Of a stretch of 14,051 bases of DNA, positions 8,294 through 14,051 are shown piece by piece; position 1 is the first letter of the stretch, and every line of letters starts with the position of its first letter. This stretch comes from JAAYJR01 sp964611525 (GTDB lineage: Bacteria > Bacteroidota > Bacteroidia > Bacteroidales > Prolixibacteraceae): assembly GCA_964611525.1 (NCBI GenBank), contig CAZTAL010000014.1:1-14051 (forward strand). Direction: 5' to 3'. The translations under genes were made by a program, and so were the position numbers. Under the pieces are notes generated by a model. The model did no database searches. It was not told where the DNA came from and saw only the letters and a program-made list of their open reading frames with translations.

Positions 8294-8405
8294 TTGTAAT
8301 AAAGTCAGGGTAAAAATAGTTAATTTTTGTAATAAAGTCAATCATAATTATTAATTTTTTGTAACAAAGTCAGGGTAATTTGCTTGTAATTTTGTAATAA
8401 AGTCA
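8294..8405. repeat. Four-copy phased direct repeat upstream of the DUF4143 ATPase
   Basis: TTGTAATAAAGTCA occurs at 8294-8307, 8327-8340 and 8392-8405, and with one change (TTGTAACAAAGTCA) at 8359-8372. Start-to-start distances are 33, 32 and 33 bp, roughly three helical turns. The 18-19 nt spacers are AT-rich; two begin GGGTAA. On the ATPase strand the unit reads TGACTTTATTACAA, and the nearest copy ends 16 bp from the ATG at 8278. All copies share one orientation and one helix face, as in a cooperative operator. Confidence 0.85.
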
Positions 8406-8447
8406 AGGATAAAATTATTAATTTTTGGACAAAATACAAGGTTAGTT

Positions 8448-8515
8448 GATAAAGGTTCATTCTGCAGGAGATGAATCATATTGGTAAGGGTTCATTCTGC
8501 AGGAGATAAACCATA
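8448..8515. repeat. Two-copy direct repeat with 35-bp period
   Basis: GGTTCATTCTGCAGGAGAT is perfectly repeated at 8454-8472 and 8489-8507. The similarity extends on both sides to about 33 bp (8448-8480 and 8483-8515) with four mismatches. The unit contains the palindrome CTGCAG. The array lies between the phased repeat and the abiEii 3' end and does not share its sequence. Confidence 0.85.
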
Positions 8516-8628
8516 AATTTTTCCCTTGTACGAGGAGAATTTATTATTTTATGATGTACGATGAAATACTAGCCGGGCATATCAATATTTTTGAACTTTA
8601 ACCTTTTGCTTTTTTGGGAATTTTTTTG

Positions 8629-9324
8629 TCAAACTATTGGAAAGTCTCTATAGAATTTCAACAAACTAATAACTTCCTTACGCATTTTTCTTTGTACAAA
8701 TTTTTTCATGCTATCATCCATCAGCTCTCCCATACCATGTAACATGCCTTTATCGCTCAGTGATTCCAGAAGCTCAATGCATTTTTCAAGGTATTCAGAC
8801 AATGACATTTCCATTCGTGATTCAACAATGCTTTTATTAATTGGCGTACGTTTATCCATAAAAAACCAACAATCGAAAATGTCGCGGTTGGCAACTACAT
8901 TTCTGTCGAGCAGTGCACAAAGTTTATGAGCAAACATATCTTGCACGACCATAACTTTTATGTTTATTCCTAAAAAATTTTTTATTTCGTAGCGGTCATT
9001 GAATCTTCGTTTTGAAATTTCTACCTTTAGTTTTCTTTCGCCATATCCATAGTTTAGAACAATTAACGGACCATAAAATTTTTTTGCCTCATCAAATATG
9101 GTTCCGTATTTAAGTAATATATTTTTGACTTTGGCGTAAACCGCATCTTCTTTTTTATTATCAGTAAGGTTAAAATCCAAATCAATGGAAAATCTGGGTA
9201 AATCGTAAAAGAACATCAATGCAGTTCCACCTTTAAAACCCATACAATTAGCCAATTCTATGTCAGAATAAATATCTTTTAATATTTGAAGCAGTAAGAA
9301 TTTGTGTTTGTTTATATTAATCAT
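8629..9324 (-). CDS. abiEii: AbiEii-family nucleotidyltransferase toxin
   Basis: Toxin component of a type IV toxin-antitoxin/abortive-infection system (AbiEii, DUF1814 nucleotidyltransferase superfamily), 231 aa. GFKGGTALMFFY (29-40) is the N-terminal GGxAL motif, and RFSIDLDF (44-51) supplies the paired catalytic aspartates Asp48 and Asp50. KLKVEIS (98-104) contributes the third strand, and AHKLCAL...NRDIFD (132-151) contains the downstream Lys134 and the Arg-Asp...Asp motif seen in the family. Members inhibit growth by nucleotidyl transfer, reported for relatives to act on tRNA ends. It is shorter than the ~300-aa lactococcal AbiEii, but all conserved motifs are present. Its ATG lies within the end of the antitoxin gene (8-nt overlap), so the two are translationally coupled. 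Confidence 0.9.
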   Translation of the reverse strand: MININKHKFLLLQILKDIYSDIELANCMGFKGGTALMFFYDLPRFSIDLDFNLTDNKKEDAVYAKVKNILLKYGTIFDEAKKFYGPLIVLNYGYGERKLKVEISKRRFNDRYEIKNFLGINIKVMVVQDMFAHKLCALLDRNVVANRDIFDCWFFMDKRTPINKSIVESRMEMSLSEYLEKCIELLESLSDKGMLHGMGELMDDSMKKFVQRKMRKEVISLLKFYRDFPIV

Positions 9325-9904
9325 TTGGAAATAGTTTTTTTACTCTTTTTATCAGAGAATTTGAGTTATATATGGGAAGGAGCTTATTCACATTTTCCAT
9401 GTTAAGTGGATCGAGGTTGTCAAAATAATAATTTGCATTCAGATATAATAAATCCAAAAATGCTCTTTCTGCTGAAGCGATATTTATCTGATTATTTTGC
9501 CTGATTATACCATTGGTATTAACAAGTATTTCCCCTTTAATTTTACGGTATAAGTAAGTGTTATCTTCGACATCAATGCTCCTGCTTAAATAACTTATAA
9601 CAGTAGTCCGCGAATCGTGCTGGAATAAAATACCGGCCTTTTGAAGGACATACTCCAAAGATATATATGAAGGTGTATAAATAGTGCATGCCAATTCTTC
9701 TTTACTGTAGTCCGGTTTGGTGTATATGCCCTTTCGTGGATTCTGTAACTTGCCTGTACGAACGGAATAGTTTAATTTTTTATTGAGTGATTGAAAATCG
9801 CTCTCACCGGTTATCAGAGCGATATCTTTTAAACGAAATACCGTCTTGCTATCCTTGTAAATTGATAATATAACGTCATTTTTTTTATTTTGTGAATTGT
9901 TCAT
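9317..9904 (-). CDS. abiEi: AbiEi-family antitoxin / winged-helix regulator
   Basis: Cognate antitoxin of the AbiEii gene, 195 aa, matching the usual AbiEi length. The N-terminal ~65 residues form the winged-helix DNA-binding part (FRLKDIALITG at 23-33; NPRKGIYTKP at 55-64). The C-terminal part carries the AbiEi signatures TPSYISLEYVL (77-87) and IASAERAFLDLLY (142-154). Family members bind inverted repeats in their own promoter and neutralise the toxin without a stable protein complex (type IV). The toxin start overlaps its last 8 nt. A good Bacteroidetes promoter lies directly upstream on this strand. Confidence 0.9.
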   Translation of the reverse strand: MNNSQNKKNDVILSIYKDSKTVFRLKDIALITGESDFQSLNKKLNYSVRTGKLQNPRKGIYTKPDYSKEELACTIYTPSYISLEYVLQKAGILFQHDSRTTVISYLSRSIDVEDNTYLYRKIKGEILVNTNGIIRQNNQINIASAERAFLDLLYLNANYYFDNLDPLNMENVNKLLPIYNSNSLIKRVKKLFPND

Positions 9905-9929
9905 ACTAAAAAATTGGATGTTTAGTTCA

Positions 9930-9959
9930 CAAAATTAAATAATTTTTGTAAATATCAAA
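9930..9959 (-). promoter_or_regulatory. Promoter of abiEi-abiEii
   Basis: On the minus strand TTTG (9959-9956) is followed after 18 nt by TAATTTTG (9937-9930), an exact fit to the Bacteroidetes -33/-7 pair. The -7 element is 25 bp before the abiEi ATG at 9904, giving a short leader. No clear inverted repeat for AbiEi is visible at the start site. Confidence 0.55.
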
Positions 9960-10153
9960 AAAGTTTTATATGTTATTTATTGATTTCGTATCTTTGAACT
10001 ATGATAGAAATATTGGGTTTGATATCACATTTTTAATCATACCTTAAAATTTACAATCCTTTGAGTGTGTTCAGATTATTACAGGGATATACAAGAAAGG
10101 TCGGTATGATGGTAAGAGTTTGCTATAAAAAGCAAAATGAAACGAGCATAAAT

Positions 10154-10201
10154 TTTTTTAATCAAAAAATATACCCATGGGTATGATTAAAAAATTTTTT
10201 T
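10154..10201. terminator. Nested palindrome with terminal T-run
   Basis: ATACCCATGGGTAT (10171-10184) is a perfect 14-bp palindrome. Outside it TTTTTTAATCA (10154-10164) pairs with TGATTAAAAAA (10184-10194), leaving a 6-nt A-rich bulge on the left. Seven Ts follow at 10195-10201, so on the plus strand it resembles an intrinsic terminator; on the minus strand the core is followed by ATTTTTT. It sits between divergent genes, where a terminator is not expected, so an operator or insertion remnant is also possible. Confidence 0.35.
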
Positions 10202-10322
10202 AAATCATATAAAATCAGTGTCTTAATAAATACTAATGAAATGAACCATCCATGTGAAATAAAAAAGAGAATTACTATTGACATGGCAGGTTCTGTTTGT
10301 TGAAAAATTAATATATATTAAA

Positions 10323-11960
10323 ATGAAGAATCTACTACTGATAACAATTATTGCAGCCCTGGTATTTGGCTGTAAGCCAACATCCAAAGATGAGAAAACC
10401 GAAGAAAAAACTGAAATACAAAAAAAAGTGGAAGAATATGCATCGTTTAAGCTCACGACTGATATGAGTGTGCTTACTGAAAAAGAGAAACAGATGATTC
10501 CCATGCTGCTTGAGGTGGCTAAAATAATGGACGAGATTTTTTGGGTCGAGGCTTTTGGTGATAAATCCAAACTGTTTACAGATGATCAGAATAAATATAC
10601 CAGAAAGTTTTTGGAAATTAACTATGGGCCCTGGGAGCGTTTGAGTAATAATGAGCCGTTTTTGGAAGGTTATGGGCCAAAGCCTTCAGGGGCTAATTTT
10701 TATCCCGCCGACATGACAAAGGCTGAATTTGAAGCATGGGAATGTTCCACGAAAGCCGGTCTTTATACCCTTATTCGACGTGACGAAAGCGGGAATTTAA
10801 AATCAGTTCCTTATCATGTTGCATTCATGGAACAAACTAAAAAGGCAGCCGGTCTGATCTGCGAAGCTGCTGAACTTGCCGAAGATCAGGGTCTCAAGAA
10901 TTATCTGCTGAAAAGGGCTGTGGCTCTTCTGACAGATGAATATTATGAAAGTGATGTGGCATGGATGGAGATGAAAAATAATACTGTCGAATTCATCGTG
11001 GGTCCTATAGAAAATTACGAAGATCAGTTATTCGGATACAAAACCGCTCATGAATCTTTTATTCTGATAAAGGATAGGGAATGGAGTGAAAAATTATCGA
11101 AATATACTGAATTACTTCCCGGACTGCAGGAAAATCTGCCTTGTCCGCCAGCTTATAAAAATGAAATACCCGGTATTGATTCAGATATCAATGTTTATGA
11201 TGCCATATTTTATGGCGGGGACTGTAACGCAGGAAGTAAAACAATTGCCATCAACCTTCCTAATGATGAAAAGGTGCGCGAGACAAAAGGCAGCCGTAAA
11301 TTGCAGTTAAAAAATTCCATGCAGGCCAAATTCGATAAAATACTTATCCCAATCGCTGATCTGCTTATAAATGAAGAACAACGTAAACATGTTAAGTTTG
11401 ATGCTTTTTTCGAGAATACTATGTTCCATGAGGTGTCGCACGGTCTCGGACTGGGCAAGACAGTGGACCAGACCACTACAGTTCGTGAAGCTTTGAAGGA
11501 TGCTTATACGTCAATAGAAGAAAGTAAAGCAGATATTTTAGGTCTTTGGTGCATTTATCATCTCAATGAAATAGGTGAGATGGGTGAAAAAGATATGATG
11601 GATAATTTTGTCACTTTCATGGCCGGTATTTTCCGTTCGGTTCGCTTTGGAGCCGCCAGTGCACATGGGAAAGCTAATATGATGCGTTTTTACTATTTTC
11701 AGGAACGGGGGGCTTTTGATCGTGATGAGAGGACAGGTACTTACAGTGTGAATTATGAAAAGATGAGAGATGCCATGTTCAGTCTTTCTGAGATGATTTT
11801 GCGAATTCAGGGAGACGGAAACTATGAGAAAGCGAAGCAGATGATCGATGAAAAAGGTTTTATTCGTGAACAGTTGCAGAAAGATTTGGACAGGATCAAT
11901 GAAGCCGGTATACCCAGGGATATTGTTTTTGAGCAGGGTGCAGAAATCATGGATTTATAA
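10323..11960 (+). CDS. M49 (dipeptidyl peptidase III-like) zinc peptidase, lipoprotein
   Basis: Predicted envelope lipoprotein of the M49 metallopeptidase family, 545 aa from ATG 10323. That start gives a clean signal peptide MKNLLLITIIAALVFGC with lipobox Cys17 followed by a charged linker; an in-frame ATG at 10278 would put 15 extra residues before it and is rejected. The zinc site is HEVSH (369-373) within FHEVSHGLGLGK, with EESKAD (399-404) giving the third ligand, probably Glu400, as in the EECRAE motif of DPP III. Classical DPP III has HExxGH; this protein has the one-residue-shorter HExxH, a form I recall in Caldithrix abyssi DPP III. It is also shorter than the ~700-aa eukaryotic enzymes. 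The expected activity is release of dipeptides from short peptides, but the variant site leaves specificity open. It appears monocistronic. Confidence 0.85.
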   Translation: MKNLLLITIIAALVFGCKPTSKDEKTEEKTEIQKKVEEYASFKLTTDMSVLTEKEKQMIPMLLEVAKIMDEIFWVEAFGDKSKLFTDDQNKYTRKFLEINYGPWERLSNNEPFLEGYGPKPSGANFYPADMTKAEFEAWECSTKAGLYTLIRRDESGNLKSVPYHVAFMEQTKKAAGLICEAAELAEDQGLKNYLLKRAVALLTDEYYESDVAWMEMKNNTVEFIVGPIENYEDQLFGYKTAHESFILIKDREWSEKLSKYTELLPGLQENLPCPPAYKNEIPGIDSDINVYDAIFYGGDCNAGSKTIAINLPNDEKVRETKGSRKLQLKNSMQAKFDKILIPIADLLINEEQRKHVKFDAFFENTMFHEVSHGLGLGKTVDQTTTVREALKDAYTSIEESKADILGLWCIYHLNEIGEMGEKDMMDNFVTFMAGIFRSVRFGAASAHGKANMMRFYYFQERGAFDRDERTGTYSVNYEKMRDAMFSLSEMILRIQGDGNYEKAKQMIDEKGFIREQLQKDLDRINEAGIPRDIVFEQGAEIMDL

Positions 11961-12131
11961 TGATAATCTGATTAATTTTTATTACCTTAAAGACTTATTT
12001 GAAATAAAGAATCTGTTGGTAATAATGTTTATGTTTATGAATGACATTTTCTTTTTTTTGTGTAGGAACAGTAAACTATATACCGGCGATTTATTGAGTT
12101 TATAGTATTTTGGGACACTGACGATATGACA

Positions 12132-12149
12132 ACCAGTACAATTACTGGT
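12132..12149. repeat. Inverted repeat ACCAGT-n6-ACTGGT
   Basis: Perfect 6-bp arms around a 6-nt AT spacer, 18 bp in all. The geometry suits a dimeric regulator. It is 313 bp before the next start, so any link to that gene is uncertain. No T-run follows. Confidence 0.4.
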
Positions 12150-12322
12150 CCAACAATATTATATGATTAATTACGTGATATATTTGTTCAGACTAATGCT
12201 CATAAAATATAGTGTTAAATTATAATATAGCACTTGTAATAATGGTTTTTAAAAAGTGAATTAATAAAAAGGGGATATTTAAGAGGGAAATTTTAAAATT
12301 TTGGCAATTTAAGCTATTGACT

Positions 12323-12344
12323 ATTAGTTTTTTATAAAACTAAT
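12323..12344. repeat. Perfect inverted repeat ATTAGTTTT-ttat-AAAACTAAT
   Basis: Nine-bp perfect arms around a 4-nt loop, about 64 bp upstream of the candidate promoter of the DegT-family gene. It could be an upstream operator or a weak hairpin; the composition is too AT-rich and the following sequence lacks a proper T-tract for a terminator call. Part of the symmetry may be chance in AT-rich DNA. Confidence 0.4.
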
Positions 12345-12407
12345 GTTTTGATTGATCATAGATAAATCATCTTTCAATGGGGAAAATTGTAATTAATTGA
12401 TTTATTT

Positions 12408-12437
12408 TTTGATCTTACATTATATCTAATATTTTTT
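12408..12437 (+). promoter_or_regulatory. Candidate promoter of the DegT-family gene
   Basis: TTTG (12408-12411) is followed after 18 nt by TATTTTTT (12430-12437), one base from the Bacteroidetes -7 consensus TAnnTTTG. It lies 24 bp before the chosen start at 12462. The same geometry is seen at the abiE promoter in this window. The AT-rich background makes a chance match possible. Confidence 0.35.
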
Positions 12438-12461
12438 TTGCAAACAGTAAATTTTAAACTA

Positions 12462-13805
12462 ATGAGCAAGCTGATAATTTCAAGGAGGCATTTTATTGAG
12501 AAAGCGTCAGTGGGAACAGCTTCATTGATGACTACTATACCGGTATTTGAGATTTACAGTAAAAGTGCTGACAAGCTGGCAATAAAAGGTGGTTCACCAG
12601 TGAGGACCAATGGGTGGCTTAAATGGCCGGTATGGAATAAAGATGCCGAAGGGGAAATTACATCTGTTCTGCGAAGCGGAATATGGTGCAGGTTAGGTGG
12701 TAATAAAGTAACGGAATTTGAAAAGAAATATGCTGAACTCATGGGAGCTAAACGTTGTCTTGCCACCGCCAGTGGTACTACTGCTCTTCTTGTAGCCCTG
12801 CATGTACTCGGAATAGATGCAGGAGACGAGGTATTGGTTTCGCCATATACCTTTATTGCAACATATAATGTTGTTTTTCTTAGTAAAGCCTTACCGGTTT
12901 TTGTGGATACAGATCCGGAAACATTTACAATGAATCCTGCTAAGATTGAAGAAAGGATAACGGAAAGGACAAAAGCCATTCTTCCTGTTCATATACTTGG
13001 TTTGCCCTGCGATATGGATAAAATTAATGCCATTGCGAAGAAGCATGATCTTAAGGTAATAGAAGATGCCTGTCAGGCCTGGCTTGCTGAATACAAGGGT
13101 AAAAAATGTGGTACACTTGGAGACCTTGGCTGTTTCAGCTTCCAGAATTCTAAAAATCTTCCGGCAGGAGAAGGAGGTGCCATTGTCGGCGATGATGATG
13201 AGATAATGGATAAGTGTTATTCATTTCATAACTGCGGTCGGCCTTATGGAAGCGTAAAAGCCACCAGCAGCTATCCTTTAAGGGGAAGTAACCGCCGGAT
13301 GCAGGAATTTCAGGCTGTTATTCTGATGTCACAGATGAAACGAATTCAAAGAGATGCTGATATACGTCTGGCAAATGCGCAGTTTCTTGATTCACAGTTG
13401 AGGAATATTCCGGGGATTATTCCTTACAAGCTTGCTGAAGGAGCTACAAGGTCTGCTTACCATCTTTATCCTTTCAGGTATAAAAAGGAATATTTCAGTA
13501 ATGCTCCAAGGGATAAGTTTTTAAGTGCTTTGAGAGCGGAAGGTATTCCCTGTTCGGGTGGTTACGGACCGCAAAATAAGGATGGACTGATAGAAGATGC
13601 TTTAAGTTCAAGGGGTTATCAACGGCTTTTCTCAAAAGAAAGATTAAACAGATACCGTGAGGAAAATGTACTTCCCGGTAATGATCAGTTGTGTGAGGAG
13701 GCAGTATGGTTTGGACATAATATGCTTCTTGGTTCACAGAATGATATGAAGCAGATCGTTTCAGCAATAATTAAAATACATAAGAACTCCGATCAACTGG
13801 TATAA
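12462..13805 (+). CDS. DegT/DnrJ/EryC1/StrS-family PLP aminotransferase with Tat signal
   Basis: 447-aa fold-type I PLP enzyme of the sugar-aminotransferase (DegT/DnrJ/EryC1/StrS) family. Conserved parts in order: ATASGTTAL (101-109, phosphate binding), SPYTFIAT (127-134), EDACQAW (201-207, with Asp202 expected to contact the pyridine nitrogen) and SFQNSKNLPAGEGG (226-239), whose Lys231 is the Schiff-base lysine. Relatives aminate nucleotide-linked keto-sugars in the cytoplasm. Here a twin-arginine signal, ISRRHFIEKASVGTASLM (6-23), precedes the domain, so export is predicted, far from nucleotide sugars. The start at 12462 is preferred over in-frame 12438 because it puts the Tat motif near the N-terminus and leaves room for the candidate promoter. 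Catalytic residues look intact. The function may be something other than nucleotide-sugar amination. Confidence 0.88.
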   Translation: MSKLIISRRHFIEKASVGTASLMTTIPVFEIYSKSADKLAIKGGSPVRTNGWLKWPVWNKDAEGEITSVLRSGIWCRLGGNKVTEFEKKYAELMGAKRCLATASGTTALLVALHVLGIDAGDEVLVSPYTFIATYNVVFLSKALPVFVDTDPETFTMNPAKIEERITERTKAILPVHILGLPCDMDKINAIAKKHDLKVIEDACQAWLAEYKGKKCGTLGDLGCFSFQNSKNLPAGEGGAIVGDDDEIMDKCYSFHNCGRPYGSVKATSSYPLRGSNRRMQEFQAVILMSQMKRIQRDADIRLANAQFLDSQLRNIPGIIPYKLAEGATRSAYHLYPFRYKKEYFSNAPRDKFLSALRAEGIPCSGGYGPQNKDGLIEDALSSRGYQRLFSKERLNRYREENVLPGNDQLCEEAVWFGHNMLLGSQNDMKQIVSAIIKIHKNSDQLV

Positions 13806-13888
13806 TTTTTTGAGTTGTTTTCGGACTTCTTTTTTACCGTATCATTTTTTCTATACAGGTCTAGAAATATTATACCCCTGGTTTATTA

Positions 13889-13896
13889 TAAGTTTG
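13889..13896 (+). promoter_or_regulatory. Candidate -7 element for the gene beyond the right edge
   Basis: TAAGTTTG matches TAnnTTTG exactly, 84 bp after the DegT-family stop. No clear TTTG is present at the -33 position. If used, the transcript would begin just before the 26-bp tandem repeat and include the hairpin and G-poor leader. Confidence 0.3.
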
Positions 13897-13902
13897 CTTA
13901 GA

Positions 13903-13960
13903 AAAATATTAGTGATAATGATTTGTGGAAAATATTAGTGATAATGATTTGTGGAAAATA
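13903..13960. repeat. 26-bp perfect tandem repeat
   Basis: The unit runs from AAAATATTAGTG to GATTTGTGG. It occurs perfectly twice (13903-13928, 13929-13954), followed by six bases of a third copy (13955-13960). It lies between the DegT-family gene and the hairpin at 13962. A recent slippage duplication or a duplicated regulator site would both explain it. Confidence 0.9.
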
Positions 13961-13961
13961 A

Positions 13962-13989
13962 AAAAGGACGGGTCAACACCCATCCTTTT
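13962..13989 (+). terminator. Hairpin, terminator or leader attenuator
   Basis: AAAAGGA (13962-13968) pairs with TCCTTTT (13983-13989) and GGGT (13970-13973) with ACCC (13978-13981) around a CAAC loop, with one C-A mismatch: an 11-bp A-to-T-tract stem-loop. It is 157 bp past the DegT-family stop and could end that transcript. The downstream sequence looks like a Bacteroidetes susC-type leader, in which such hairpins also occur. Confidence 0.55.
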
Positions 13990-14051
13990 CATCTAACTAA
14001 ACCAATAAAACTAATCAAACCTAAACCTATGAACTAAAACTATACTACAAA
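13986..14051 (+). promoter_or_regulatory. G-depleted leader, probably 5' UTR of a gene beyond the edge
   Basis: Across 66 nt there is a single G, the one in ATG at 14029-14031. That ATG opens a two-codon frame, Met-Asn-stop (14029-14037). The ACCTAAACCTATG-like composition reminds me of leaders before SusC-type TonB-dependent transporter genes in Bacteroidetes; this is recollection, and the gene itself is outside the window. Confidence 0.4.

Larger units (their letters stand above)
8279..8628. other. Intergenic region with two repeat arrays
   Basis: 350 bp between the ATPase start and the abiEii stop, without a credible gene. It is almost filled by the 33-bp-spaced array and the 35-bp pair. 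The remaining 110 bp (8516-8628) are AT-rich with no clear promoter or terminator. An 86-codon open frame at 8094-8354 is antisense to the ATPase gene and is not considered real. Confidence 0.7.
9905..10322. other. Divergent intergenic region between abiEi and the M49 peptidase
   Basis: 418 bp with no credible gene. The left end holds the abiE promoter. A small hairpin TTTGCT-ataaaa-AGCAAA lies at 10119-10136 and a long palindrome follows at 10154-10201. No convincing promoter is visible for the rightward gene, though TTGACA occurs at 10279-10284 without a good partner element. Confidence 0.65.
11961..12461. other. Intergenic region before the DegT-family gene
   Basis: 501 bp of very AT-rich sequence with no credible gene; a frame reaching 12105 is an out-of-frame continuation over the peptidase gene. 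It holds two clean inverted repeats (12132-12149 and 12323-12344) and a candidate promoter at 12408-12437. No strong terminator for the peptidase gene is visible. Confidence 0.65.

Noticed and set aside
8294..8515. The two repeat arrays as a CRISPR array
   Set aside because: Units are too short (14 bp) or only two copies, spacers are AT-rich and partly similar to each other, and no cas gene is present.
10278..10322. Upstream ATG adding 15 residues to the M49 peptidase
   Set aside because: The ATG at 10323 gives a canonical lipoprotein signal peptide; the longer form would bury it behind a charged extension.
11848..12105. An 85-codon plus-strand frame running past the M49 gene
   Set aside because: Its first half is out of frame within the peptidase gene and the rest encodes low-complexity hydrophobic residues typical of AT-rich noncoding DNA.
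12179..12186. TATATTTG, an exact -7 consensus match
   Set aside because: No -33 element at the right distance and no gene start nearby; such matches are expected by chance in DNA this AT-rich.
12438..12461. Upstream ATG adding 8 residues to the DegT-family protein
   Set aside because: It would start directly on the candidate -7 element; the start at 12462 places the Tat motif normally.

Overview
The window reads as an accessory, polysaccharide-degrading region of a Bacteroidota (Bacteroidetes) chromosome, most likely an anaerobic or marine Bacteroidales-type organism. The grounds are the AT-rich composition, the lack of Shine-Dalgarno sequences before most starts, several matches to the Bacteroidetes promoter (TTTG, then TAnnTTTG about 18 nt later), lipoprotein and Tat-signal exoenzymes, paired S1 sulfatases, and a right edge resembling the leader of a SusC-type gene. 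The species and the glycan are not established by the sequence.

Layout. (1) 1-5824, plus strand: the last codons of an unrecognised gene, a Tat-exported GH38 alpha-mannosidase, and two lipoprotein S1 sulfatases 19 bp apart. Together they look like a piece of a utilisation locus for a sulfated, alpha-mannose-containing glycan. (2) 5979-9904, minus strand: an island of toxin-antitoxin and related genes: YefM/YoeB with a recognisable TGTACA-type operator, an AAA ATPase with a DUF4143 domain preceded by two unusual direct-repeat arrays, and an AbiEi/AbiEii type IV pair. By eye it is more AT-rich than its flanks. (3) 10323-13805, plus strand: a lipoprotein of the M49 (dipeptidyl peptidase III-like) family with HExxH in place of the classical HExxxH, then a DegT/DnrJ/EryC1-family PLP aminotransferase that unexpectedly starts with a Tat signal. 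(4) 13806-14051: a perfect 26-bp tandem repeat, a hairpin and an almost G-free leader that probably belongs to the next gene outside the window.

How the parts fit. The sulfatases would remove sulfate esters and the mannosidase would trim alpha-mannosyl residues at the cell envelope. The M49 peptidase and the exported aminotransferase-like protein are less obviously connected. The minus-strand island looks like a separately acquired or maintained block inserted between plus-strand catabolic genes. The points most worth following are the phased repeat arrays before the DUF4143 ATPase, the conserved geometry of the YefM operator, the Tat-tagged DegT protein and the repeat/hairpin/G-free leader at the right edge.
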